A DNA stretch of 64,000 nt. Source: Mycobacterium sp. DL440. GTDB lineage: Bacteria > Actinomycetota > Actinomycetes > Mycobacteriales > Mycobacteriaceae. This document shows, in pieces, positions 54,856 to 62,783 of the stretch. Positions within the stretch are counted from its first letter, which is position 1. Every line of letters starts with the position of its first letter. The DNA is taken from positions 1,391,991 to 1,455,990 of the forward strand of contig NZ_CP050191.1 in NCBI RefSeq assembly GCF_011745145.1, given 5' to 3'. The translations under genes were made by a program, and so were the position numbers. The notes under the pieces were generated by a model, which saw only the letters and a list, made by a program, of their open reading frames with translations, ran no database searches and was not told the DNA's origin.

Positions 54856-56120
54856 TCGGCTGGCACCCAGTACGAACGGGCGTGGCCGTCAGCACCGCCG
54901 CGGTCCTCGCCCTGTCCGGATGTGCCTTCAACGGGGTGAACTCCCTGCCCCTTCCTGGCGCTGTCGGAAATGGGGCCGGGGCCACCGTTTACCACGTTGA
55001 AATCGCTAATGTCGGTACGCTCGAATCGAATTCGCCGGTCATGATGAACGATGTCGTCGTGGGGAGTGTCGGCACGATGACGCTGCGCGGCCAGCACGCC
55101 GACGTCGAAGTCAGGCTTGAACATGGGGTGAGCGTCCCGGCCAACGTGGTGGCGACCGTCGGGCAGACCAGCTTGCTGGGATCACAGCACCTGGCGCTGG
55201 ATCCACCGCCCGGGCAGCCGCCGCTGGGGCAGATCGCATCGGGATCCACCGTTGCCTTGAACCGATCGTCGACCTATCCGTCGACCGAGCAGACCTTGTC
55301 GTCACTGTCTGCGGTGGTCAATGGTGGCGGCCTGGGACAGGTCGGCGACATCGTTCACAACTTCAATGCGACATTGTCCGGACGCCAGGACGCCATTCGC
55401 GACCTGATCAATCGTCTCGACCGGTTCGTCGGCGTGCTGGACCGCCAACGCGGCGATCTCATCGCCTCGATCGATGCTCTCAACCGGTTGACCGGCACGT
55501 TCGCCGGACAGCGCGAGGTGATCACCGAGACGCTGCGCAGGCTACCCCCGGCACTCGATGTGCTCCTGGCGGTGAAGCCGCGCATCCTCACCGCGCTGGA
55601 CAAGTTGCGGGCCTTCAGCAGCACCGCCACCGCCCTCGTCAACGACACGCAGGCCGACCTGGTGCGGAACCTGCAAAACCTACAGCCCACGATTCGCGCA
55701 TTGGCCGACGCGGGCCCGGGCGTCATCGACGGCCTGATGTATGCCACCGTATTTCCGTACGGCCAGAACGTGATTGACCGCGGCCTCAAGGGTGACTATC
55801 TGAATCTGTTCGCCGTCGCCGACCTGACGGTTCCCCGAATGAAACGCGGGATGTTCCTGGGGACCCGCTGGGGTGTCGATGGAGCACAGCTGGTGCCGGC
55901 TCCCGGTGATCCCGGCTATGACTGGTACTACACCAACAATCCGCTGGGCGCGCCGTTGGCGGTACCACCGGATGGCACCGAGTTACCCCCGCCCTCACCG
56001 CCGGTCGGTCCGCCGGTGGTCCTCCCCGGTGGGCCCGTTACACCCGCGGCCGCGTCTCCGTCGAGAGCACCGCTGGATTCGCCGCCGACTCTTCCTCCGG
56101 CGGAACAGGGCGGTAACTAG
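54852..56120 (+). CDS. mceE: Mce family lipoprotein, MceE position
   Basis: A 422-residue MCE lipoprotein. The signal peptide ends in the lipobox LSGC, with Cys24 as lipidation site (TAAVLALSGCAFNGVNSLPLPG), as expected for the E subunit (LprK-like). The MCE domain has YHVEIANVGTLESNSPVMMNDVVVG and TSLLGSQHLALDPP, then a helical region (LNRLTGTFAGQREVITETLRR) and a Pro-rich tail. ATG 54852 overlaps the mceD stop by 4 bases. It should be anchored on the outer face of the cytoplasmic membrane. Confidence 0.94.
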   Translation: MIGWHPVRTGVAVSTAAVLALSGCAFNGVNSLPLPGAVGNGAGATVYHVEIANVGTLESNSPVMMNDVVVGSVGTMTLRGQHADVEVRLEHGVSVPANVVATVGQTSLLGSQHLALDPPPGQPPLGQIASGSTVALNRSSTYPSTEQTLSSLSAVVNGGGLGQVGDIVHNFNATLSGRQDAIRDLINRLDRFVGVLDRQRGDLIASIDALNRLTGTFAGQREVITETLRRLPPALDVLLAVKPRILTALDKLRAFSSTATALVNDTQADLVRNLQNLQPTIRALADAGPGVIDGLMYATVFPYGQNVIDRGLKGDYLNLFAVADLTVPRMKRGMFLGTRWGVDGAQLVPAPGDPGYDWYYTNNPLGAPLAVPPDGTELPPPSPPVGPPVVLPGGPVTPAAASPSRAPLDSPPTLPPAEQGGN

Positions 56121-57680
56121 ATGTTGACCCGGTTGGTCCGGATTCAGTTGGTGCTCTTCACGATCGCCTCAATCGTTGGGCTCGTCACGATGGTTGTTGT
56201 CTACCTGCAGGCACCGACCTTGCTGGGGGTGGGGCGGATGACCGTGACGGTGGAACTGCCGGGAACAGGTGGGCTGTACCGCTTTTCCAACGTGACCTAC
56301 CGGGGCGTACAGGTCGGTAAGGTGACTGAGATTTCACTCATTCCGCGGGGCGCCAAAGCGACTCTGTCGCTGGACAGTTCACCGAAAATACCCGCGAACC
56401 TGAAGGCCGAAGTCCGCAGCGTGTCAGCGATCGGCGAGCAATACCTCGATCTGAAACCAACCTCTGACGCACCGCCGTACCTGCGCGACGGTTCGACCAT
56501 CGCTGTGGCCGACACCACCGTTCCCCAGCAAGTCGGGCCGCTCTTGGACCAGACCAGCGCGCTGATCAAGAGCATCCCCAAAGACAAACTTGGATTGCTG
56601 CTCGACGAGAGCTTCAAAGCGTTCAACGGCGTCGGCTACGACCTTGGATCCCTGATCGATTCATCAGCGAAAATCTCGGGCGGACTGGACGATGTGCGTG
56701 ACCCCACCCGAACCCTCATCCAGGACTCGGTGCCGTTACTCGATTCGCAGGCAGCCACCACCGATAATCTACGGACCTGGGCCCGTGGCCTCGCGAACGT
56801 CACCACCACCCTGGCCGACAACGATCAACAGATCCGGACGGTGCTCCAAGATGGGCCCACAACCGCCAATGAGGCCGCTCGGCTCCTGGAACAGGTCAAG
56901 CCCACACTGCCGGTGCTGCTGGCCAACCTGACTTCGATCGGACAGATTCTCGTCACCTACCGGCCGGGTCTCGAACAGATCTTGGTGTTGCTGCCACCCT
57001 TCGTCGCCAACATCGTGTCGGCGGCACCGGACCACAATCCGACCGGGCTGGGGCAAGGCGATTTCACCATGTCCTTTGGAGATCCGCCGTCGTGCACGGT
57101 CGGCTTCCTGCCACCCAGCCAATGGCGGTCTCCCGAGGACACCTCCGAAGTGGATACCCCGAGCGGTCTGTACTGCAAACTGCCCCAGGACTCGCCGCTC
57201 GCGGTGCGCGGTGCGCGGAACTACCCCTGCATGACCAAGCCGGGCAAGCGGGCGCCCACAGTCGAGATCTGTAACAGCGACAAACCGTATGTGCCCCTGG
57301 CGATGCGCGAGCACTTGACAGGCCCATACCCACTGGATCCCAACCTGATCGCCCAGGGCGTACCGCCCGACGCTCGAGTCGGCAACGACGAACACATTCA
57401 CGGTCCGATCGGAGGTACGCCGATGCCGCCCCCTGCGCCCGCAGCACCCGACCTCGCGCCCCCACCGCCGTCGCCGGACTCAGGCGGTGCGGTCCCGGCC
57501 GCGCCAAGCGCGTTCGGCGGCAACGCCATCCAACGACAGCCGACAGTCGCGTTCGCGCACTATGACCCCAATTCCGGGCGCTACGTCGCACCCGACGGCC
57601 AGACCTATCAACAGGCCAACCTCGTTGTCTCCAAACAGGCAGCGACCTGGAAAGACCTCGTGATGGAGGAGCAGCCGTGA
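56121..57680 (+). CDS. mceF: Mce family protein, MceF position
   Basis: A 519-residue MCE protein, the last of the six and the longest. N-terminal helix (about 10-31, LVLFTIASIVGLVTMVVVYL); MCE domain (GTGGLYRFSNVTYRGVQVGKVTEI, VRSVSAIGEQYLDLKP); helical region with LLDESFKAFNGVGYDLGSLID; conserved C-terminal segment with Cys-containing LYCKLPQDSPLAVRGARNYPC. A Pro/Ala-rich stretch near 435-465 precedes the terminal domain. It starts directly after the mceE stop and overlaps the next gene by 4 bases. Confidence 0.93.
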   Translation: MLTRLVRIQLVLFTIASIVGLVTMVVVYLQAPTLLGVGRMTVTVELPGTGGLYRFSNVTYRGVQVGKVTEISLIPRGAKATLSLDSSPKIPANLKAEVRSVSAIGEQYLDLKPTSDAPPYLRDGSTIAVADTTVPQQVGPLLDQTSALIKSIPKDKLGLLLDESFKAFNGVGYDLGSLIDSSAKISGGLDDVRDPTRTLIQDSVPLLDSQAATTDNLRTWARGLANVTTTLADNDQQIRTVLQDGPTTANEAARLLEQVKPTLPVLLANLTSIGQILVTYRPGLEQILVLLPPFVANIVSAAPDHNPTGLGQGDFTMSFGDPPSCTVGFLPPSQWRSPEDTSEVDTPSGLYCKLPQDSPLAVRGARNYPCMTKPGKRAPTVEICNSDKPYVPLAMREHLTGPYPLDPNLIAQGVPPDARVGNDEHIHGPIGGTPMPPPAPAAPDLAPPPPSPDSGGAVPAAPSAFGGNAIQRQPTVAFAHYDPNSGRYVAPDGQTYQQANLVVSKQAATWKDLVMEEQP

Positions 57681-58225
57681 CGTCGGCACAAGCCCTGACG
57701 CAGAAACCGGTGACTACCGCCCTACCGACCGTTGTACTGTTCGCCGCGGCAGCTATAGCTGCCCTGATGACCGCCCCGAACGCGGCTGCGGCGTTCTGCG
57801 ATCCCGCACTCAACGGCGCTTATCACGCTGTGTCGGACGGAACTTGGGCGAAAAGCAACGAAATCTTTCACGACGAAGCCACCGTGACGAGCACCTGGAC
57901 GATCAGCACGACGTGCAGTGCCGAGACCTATGACTGTGCGGGCCAGGTGATCAGCAGCGAAGGGTGGAATGCACCGATCCAATGTGACTCAGCCGGGTTG
58001 TGGTCAGTGCGGCGACATCTCGACCGGTGGGAGCCCTGCCAAGATGGCACCGCCGCAGAGGCCGAGCAGTTGTTGTACTTCTCGCCCGATCTGTCCGGAT
58101 CGCCGAGCTTCGAAGAAGTGAGATCGTTTTCCGGCTGGGACCGCACCGTCGGGACGAGCGGGGGCTGTGGAATCAACCGGCCGCTGGTCGTCGAGATGCC
58201 ATTTCAACTCACCCGAATTCCGTGA
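57677..58225 (+). CDS. Cys-rich secreted protein, probable Mce-associated factor
   Basis: A 182-residue exported protein. A signal peptide (about 1-39) ends in TAPNAAAAFCDP. The mature chain has about eight cysteines (FCDP, TTCSAETYDC, PIQCDSAG, EPCQDG, GGCGINR), which suggests several disulfides. It contains regular Trp residues and no membrane segment after the signal. GTG 57677 overlaps the mceF stop, so it is the seventh gene of the mce operon. Some mce operons end with small Mce-associated (Mas) or secreted proteins; this one could chaperone or receive the substrate at the tip of the Mce channel. Function unknown. Confidence 0.85.
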   Translation: MTSAQALTQKPVTTALPTVVLFAAAAIAALMTAPNAAAAFCDPALNGAYHAVSDGTWAKSNEIFHDEATVTSTWTISTTCSAETYDCAGQVISSEGWNAPIQCDSAGLWSVRRHLDRWEPCQDGTAAEAEQLLYFSPDLSGSPSFEEVRSFSGWDRTVGTSGGCGINRPLVVEMPFQLTRIP

Positions 58226-58275
58226 CCGCCCGCCACCGCGGCGGCGTACGTGATGTGTCAACGAAAGGTCTTGAG

Positions 58276-59922
58276 ATGAAGCGAGCACGGGTGACCAAGG
58301 CGTCCGCCGGGTTGGAGGCGGCGGACTATGTCGTCGTGGGGTCGGGGAGTGCCGGGGCGATCGTCGCCCGGCGCCTGGCCGACACCGGCGCGGCGGTCAC
58401 CTTGATCGAGTCGGGACGCCGGCGGCGTGGTCCGCTGGTCACGGTGCCGGGCATGTGTGGGGCCATCCACGCAGCTTCGGCCCTGCAGCGGTTGGTGACC
58501 TGGCCCGCATACAGCGTGCCGCAACCACACATGAAGGGCCGCAAGCTTCCGCAGTCCCACGGCCGGATACTCGGCGGGGGCAGCGTGATCAATGGGATGG
58601 CCTTTGTCCGCGGCAATCGGCAGAACTATGACGACTGGGCTGCCGATGGGGCGCAGGGCTGGGGATTCTCCGAGGTGCTGCCGTCCTTCCGGCGGCTGGA
58701 GAGCTTTGAGGACGGTCCCAGCGATCTGCGTGGTGGTGATGGTCCAATCGCGGTCGAACGGGCGGCGGGCCTGGCCAGCGTCACCGAAAGCTACATGGTC
58801 GCGCTGGCGGCGACCGCCGGAGTTGGCATGAACGACGACTACAACGGAGCCCAGCAAACCGGGGTGGCGCCACTACAGCAGAGCGCTGGCGCCGGTCGTC
58901 GAGTGGGCACCGATCGCGGTTATCTATCGGACGCGCCCCCGAATTTGCGGGTGCTTACCGGCGCTACCGCGACCCGGGTGATGGTGGAGGGCGGTCGCGC
59001 CGTGGGCGTGGAGTTGGTCGCGGGCCGTGGCCGGCGACCGATCGAGCCTGCGCGCGCCACCCGCGAGGTGATCATCAGCGCCGGGGCGCTCGGTTCGCCG
59101 CGGCTTCTGATGCTCTCCGGTATCGGCCATGCAGCTCACTTGCGGGAGCATGGGATTGAGGTGATCACCGATCTGCCGGTCGGTGACAACCTGCACGATC
59201 ATCTGTTTGTGCCGATGTCCTATCGGGCCCGCGGTGGGCGCAGTGCGTCGCCGTTCAGTTTCGCCGGCGCAGCGGTCCGTGAATGTCTGCGTCCTCGGTC
59301 GACGTATCTGGCGCACACTCTGTTCGAGGCCGTGGCTTTCGTCGACAGCGGCGTGCGGACGGGCACTGGTGTTCCGGACCTGCAGATGTTCATCCTTCCG
59401 ATGAGCTATCCCGAGAATCAGGACGATCCGGGCCTACACCTGGCCGCTGAGTCGTCATCGTCGTTGACGCTCATGCCGACGATGATCTATCCGGAGAGCC
59501 GCGGAACCGTACGACTGGCCTCGACGGATCCGTTCACCGCTCCGCTGATAGATCCCAATTACTTGGCCGAGCCTCGCGATCTGGCGACCCTGGTGGCCGG
59601 CATGGAGCTTGTCCGGGAGACGTTGGCGCACCAGGCGATCGCGGGCGAGGTGGGCCGCGAGGTGCTGCCCGGTTCGGATCAGACCGGCGGGGACCTCGCG
59701 GAGTTCGTGCGGCGAAACGCCTCGGGCGTGTATCACCCGGTCGGGACGTGCCGCATGGGTACCGACGAACGTGCAGTTGTCGATCCCGCGCTGCGGGTGC
59801 GGGGCGTGATGGGACTCCGCGTGGCTGATGCATCGATCATGCCGAGCATCGTCGGTGGCAATACGAACGCCGCTGCGATGATGATCGGGGAGCGAGCTGC
59901 CGAACTGATCATCGGAGTGTGA
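58276..59922 (+). CDS. GMC-family FAD oxidoreductase
   Basis: A 548-residue glucose-methanol-choline oxidoreductase. The Rossmann dinucleotide motif is DYVVVGSGSAGAIVARRLAD. The GMC signatures are HGRILGGGSVINGMAFVRGN and, later, REVIISAGALGSPRLLMLSGIG. The catalytic His is in YHPVGTCRMGTD, with the partner Asn in GGNTNAAAMMIGERAAEL. Family members oxidise alcohols, including sterols (cholesterol oxidase belongs to this fold). ATG 58276 has GAAAGG 7 bases upstream; the frame extends upstream without purpose. It is 50 bases after the mce operon's last gene and is probably co-transcribed. Confidence 0.92.
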   Translation: MKRARVTKASAGLEAADYVVVGSGSAGAIVARRLADTGAAVTLIESGRRRRGPLVTVPGMCGAIHAASALQRLVTWPAYSVPQPHMKGRKLPQSHGRILGGGSVINGMAFVRGNRQNYDDWAADGAQGWGFSEVLPSFRRLESFEDGPSDLRGGDGPIAVERAAGLASVTESYMVALAATAGVGMNDDYNGAQQTGVAPLQQSAGAGRRVGTDRGYLSDAPPNLRVLTGATATRVMVEGGRAVGVELVAGRGRRPIEPARATREVIISAGALGSPRLLMLSGIGHAAHLREHGIEVITDLPVGDNLHDHLFVPMSYRARGGRSASPFSFAGAAVRECLRPRSTYLAHTLFEAVAFVDSGVRTGTGVPDLQMFILPMSYPENQDDPGLHLAAESSSSLTLMPTMIYPESRGTVRLASTDPFTAPLIDPNYLAEPRDLATLVAGMELVRETLAHQAIAGEVGREVLPGSDQTGGDLAEFVRRNASGVYHPVGTCRMGTDERAVVDPALRVRGVMGLRVADASIMPSIVGGNTNAAAMMIGERAAELIIGV

Positions 59923-59978
59923 TGCCCGTCAGCCGTGGGGCCGCCTCGGCAGCCTCACGGCATCCGGTGCGGGTGCGA

Positions 59979-60000
59979 CGGGACATCGTGGCGTGTCCCG
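59979..60000. terminator. Hairpin between the GMC gene and the convergent AveC-like gene
   Basis: CGGGACA and TGTCCCG form a 7-bp stem with an 8-base loop. It lies 57 bases after the GMC stop and 12 bases before the convergent gene's stop. No U-tract. A bidirectional terminator is plausible. Confidence 0.5.
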
Positions 60001-60011
60001 GCCCCGTCGTG

Positions 60012-61139
60012 TCACTGCGGATTGCAGCGGTCGGACTCCACGGTGATATTCGTCGGCCGACCCTCGGGTTGTGCGATCTGCCACGAGCTGGCCTTTCCCG
60101 CGGTGAATGGTCCTGGGGCCCCTTGCGATTCGTAATAGCCGCGGGGATCCCAGGTCTTGGCCTGGGGGTATGGCCACGGACAGGCCACACTGGATGCCGC
60201 ACCAGTCGTGCGTGCCAGCCAGAACGCTGAGCTGAAGCTCATCATCGCGACATTCACCACGACCGCCATCACCAGGAAGGTAGCCAACTTCGGGTGACCC
60301 GCAAACAGGCGCAGCCGCTGGGCAATCTTGTCTGCCTGGGATTTTCCGGTGTCATCGCGATAGAGCAAGATCGACGCCGGGATCATGATGACCGTGATGA
60401 GCACGCTGGCCATCAATAGTGGGAACTGACTGTTCTTGCCCACATCGATCGAGCCGAACTCGACGACATGGCTATAGGTGAGGAACTGCGTACGGGTGAG
60501 CAGGATCTCCTGCGCAGCATCCCAGATGGCGCCGATGACGAACGTCAGCGCGCCGATCGAGATCAACGGGTGACGCCAGACGAAGGCTTCCGGGCCGCGG
60601 CGTCGTTGAATGGCCCGCAGGACCGGCATGGCCAGGAAATAGGGAAGCAGGACGTAGGGCGCGTAGATGACTGAGGTCAACGGTTCGATAACCGGAGAGA
60701 TGTTGAGCCACGGCCAATTCCGAGGGAAGTGCCAGAGATTCGGGTTGTACACCAGACCGATTGCCCAGTTGTTGATCGGGTCCCACCAGAACAGCGTGCT
60801 GGAGGCCAGGATCATGAGAATGACCGGATGCCCGGGATGGCGGCGCCAGACCAGAATCGAGGCGGCGATGGTGATGAGCAGGAGCGCCGCACCCAAGACC
60901 TGGCCCCAGAACACAAAGTCGATGCCGGACCACAGCGGCACCACCGGCGGCGGCTTGCCCACGCCGTCTGGGTTCTGATTCTCCGGTGATGCCGCTCCAT
61001 GCTTCTGTGCAGTCACCAGGACGAAGACGGCCAGCGCGGCGACGATCGCCCAACAGAGCGGAGCCTTCCAGCGGGAATCGGTCGGTGGCGACGTCGTGCG
61101 GTTGGTGACGGGCTCCTTGGCAGAAATGGACGGCTTCAT
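60012..61139 (-). CDS. AveC-like (spirocyclase family) membrane protein
   Basis: A 375-residue membrane protein with about seven or eight predicted helices, resembling the AveC-like family. AveC acts in avermectin biosynthesis as a spiroketal cyclase/dehydratase; actinobacterial homologues often lie near steroid or mce genes, but their role is not known to me. Typical segments: WSGIDFVFWGQVLGAALLLITI, DPINNWAIGLVYNPNLWHFPRNWPW (a Trp/Asn-rich loop) and IYAPYVLLPYFLAMPVLRAI. ATG 61139 has GGGAG 6 bases upstream; the frame is open upstream without coding character. It is convergent with the GMC gene and divergent from the MarR gene. Confidence 0.75.
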   Translation of the reverse strand: MKPSISAKEPVTNRTTSPPTDSRWKAPLCWAIVAALAVFVLVTAQKHGAASPENQNPDGVGKPPPVVPLWSGIDFVFWGQVLGAALLLITIAASILVWRRHPGHPVILMILASSTLFWWDPINNWAIGLVYNPNLWHFPRNWPWLNISPVIEPLTSVIYAPYVLLPYFLAMPVLRAIQRRRGPEAFVWRHPLISIGALTFVIGAIWDAAQEILLTRTQFLTYSHVVEFGSIDVGKNSQFPLLMASVLITVIMIPASILLYRDDTGKSQADKIAQRLRLFAGHPKLATFLVMAVVVNVAMMSFSSAFWLARTTGAASSVACPWPYPQAKTWDPRGYYESQGAPGPFTAGKASSWQIAQPEGRPTNITVESDRCNPQ

Positions 61140-61221
61140 GGCACTCCCGTAATCCCAGCGATTGTGGTGACGCGTGAGGCGAACCTCGCCCCTTGGGGAG
61201 CGTAGCGCATATATTTCAGAT

Positions 61222-61235
61222 AATGAACTATCATT
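61222..61235. promoter_or_regulatory. Palindrome upstream of the MarR-type gene
   Basis: AATGA-ACTA-TCATT is a perfect 5-bp inverted repeat with a 4-base spacer, in an AT-rich island (61209-61236) between the divergent AveC-like and MarR genes. MarR proteins usually bind such sites in the shared promoter, so it is a candidate operator for both genes. Confidence 0.5.
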
Positions 61236-61279
61236 CGGTGGGTCCTGCCTGATGGCGAGGCGAGGTATGGTGTGGCGTC

Positions 61280-61765
61280 GTGGCCGACACCATTGGAGCT
61301 GCAGACGACGGCGACATCGTCGACTTCCTCGGCGCTGCAACGGACATCCGACGCATGATTTCAACCCTCACCACGCCGGTCGCACGCGAGTACGGGATCT
61401 CGGAACGCGCCCTGGGCATCATTTTTCTGGTCCATGCCGGCCTCGACCGTCCCGGATTGCTGATCGACTATCTCAACGTGTTGCCGAGCACTATCACTTC
61501 GGACATCGACAAACTGGTCGCCGCGGACCTGCTACGCCGGTCGCCATCGAATGACGACCGGCGCGTCACCCGAATCGAGGTGACGCCGCGAGGCGCAGCC
61601 GCCCAGCGGGAGTCATTGCGCCAACTGCACGACTTTTTCCGCGCCAAGGCGGCGGGCGTGGCCCTCGAAGAACTCCACTCTTGCATCTCCACGCTGCGCA
61701 AGCTCAGCGGCGTTCCGCAGTCGTCGGTTCCCAACCCGATGCGCAAGGCTGACGACGTTCGCTGA
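61280..61765 (+). CDS. MarR-family transcriptional regulator
   Basis: A 161-residue regulator with the MarR layout: helical N-terminus (DIVDFLGAATDIRRMISTLT), winged helix (LLIDYLNVLPSTITSDIDKLVAADLLRRSPSNDDRRVTRIEVTPRG, split over about 60-105), and a C-terminal dimerisation helix. The wing motif NDDRRVTRI corresponds to the usual DxRxxxL region. The start is GTG 61280 without a clear ribosome binding site, so it may be leaderless. It is divergent from the AveC-like gene and may control it. Confidence 0.82.
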   Translation: MADTIGAADDGDIVDFLGAATDIRRMISTLTTPVAREYGISERALGIIFLVHAGLDRPGLLIDYLNVLPSTITSDIDKLVAADLLRRSPSNDDRRVTRIEVTPRGAAAQRESLRQLHDFFRAKAAGVALEELHSCISTLRKLSGVPQSSVPNPMRKADDVR

Positions 61766-62081
61766 CGGTCGGGTCCCGCGGGGGGCGCTGCCTCGAATCT
61801 GGGGGTCAACGAATCGCGCCTTGATGGTCCACCGGTCCCTGCGTGGTGAAAGCTGCGGACTATGGTGCGGGCTGGACCAATCGTGCAGCCGTCTCGGCTG
61901 AAATCATCTGGCTAGGAGTGGATCTGGTTCGCGGCCCATACGCCGGCCGCGCAGCTTTGCGATCGTCGTGCCCGTCAGTCGCGTGCGCGTCGCGTTGGCC
62001 ACGTACACCGAGAGGGTGGGGTATAGCCGTGGAGGGCGGGAATCGCGGAGCCATGGAAACGGGTAGCTGTCCAGCGGTCCG
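61766..62081. other. Intergenic region between convergent MarR and TetR genes
   Basis: 316 bases between two convergent stops. One plus-strand open frame (61843-62190) crosses it, but it overlaps the TetR gene and has no recognisable sequence, domain or ribosome binding site. I see no strong hairpin and no RNA gene. Confidence 0.5.
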
Positions 62082-62681
62082 TCACTCGCCGGTCTTCAAA
62101 AGGGAGGCCAGCAGCTCCACTCCGCGGAGGATGTCGCCAGGCGGCCGGTCGGCGAGGTTGTCGGTCGCCTGCAGGGTGGCCAGGCCGTGAGACATCGACC
62201 AGCCGGCGATGACGAGGCTCGCGACATCGGCGTCGGTGATGGTGTCGGGCTCGTGCGTGCTGATGAGGCTTCGCCGGGCGCTGCCGTAAAGAATGTCGAA
62301 GGCTGCCGTTCGCGCCTGTAGGAGGTCAGGGTCGTTCTGGTGGCAGAGGTACGGACGGAACGCCACCTCGTAGAATCCGCGGTTCTCGAGGGCGAACCGC
62401 ACGTACTCAGCCCCTCCGGCCAGAAACCCCAATTCTCCGGACGCGACCGGGCCGATTGCCGCCGCCATTCGCCTGAACCCCTCTGCGGCAACGGCAGTGA
62501 ACAGTCCGGTCTTGTCGGTGAAGTGGTGGGCAAGCGCCGCGTGCGACACGCCCGCCCGCCGGGCGATCCTGCGCATGGAGGCCGCCGAGACGCCGACTTC
62601 CTCGACCTCGGAGATCGCTGCGGCCACGGCTGCAGTGCGCAGATCGCCATGGTGGTACGACCTGTGATCGGCTTCGGTCAT
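62082..62681 (-). CDS. TetR/AcrR-family transcriptional regulator
   Basis: A 199-residue repressor. The N-terminal helix-turn-helix (about 12-58) is RTAAVAAAISEVEEVGVSAASMRRIARRAGVSHAALAHHFTDKTGLFTAV, of which ARRAGVSHAALAHHF is the recognition segment. The C-terminal domain (about 75-199) is a helical ligand-binding domain. ATG 62681 is chosen because the family's basic start TEADHRSYHHGDLR follows it. It is divergent from the FAD monooxygenase gene, with a perfect palindrome between them, the classic arrangement of a TetR repressor and its target. Confidence 0.9.
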   Translation of the reverse strand: MTEADHRSYHHGDLRTAAVAAAISEVEEVGVSAASMRRIARRAGVSHAALAHHFTDKTGLFTAVAAEGFRRMAAAIGPVASGELGFLAGGAEYVRFALENRGFYEVAFRPYLCHQNDPDLLQARTAAFDILYGSARRSLISTHEPDTITDADVASLVIAGWSMSHGLATLQATDNLADRPPGDILRGVELLASLLKTGE

Positions 62682-62714
62682 CGCCCAAGAGTACGCCTGG
62701 GGCCAATCTGTCCA

Positions 62715-62756
62715 TTGATAAGTTTCCAGCTCAACGCTAGTCTTACCAATGGTAAG
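62715..62756 (+). promoter_or_regulatory. Promoter and perfect operator palindrome of the FAD monooxygenase gene
   Basis: TTGATA (62715-62720), 17-base spacer, TAGTCT (62738-62743) form a sigma-A-like promoter. CTTACCA-A-TGGTAAG (62742-62756) is a perfect 7-1-7 palindrome that overlaps the -10 and the transcription start. The adjacent divergent TetR gene is the obvious candidate for binding it. Confidence 0.7.
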
Positions 62757-62783
62757 TTCGTGTGACGAGCCAGGAGGGTGCCG

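Noticed and set aside
61843..62190. A 115-codon plus-strand frame in the MarR-TetR gap
   Set aside because: No ribosome binding site, low-complexity composition, and it overlaps the 3' end of the TetR gene.
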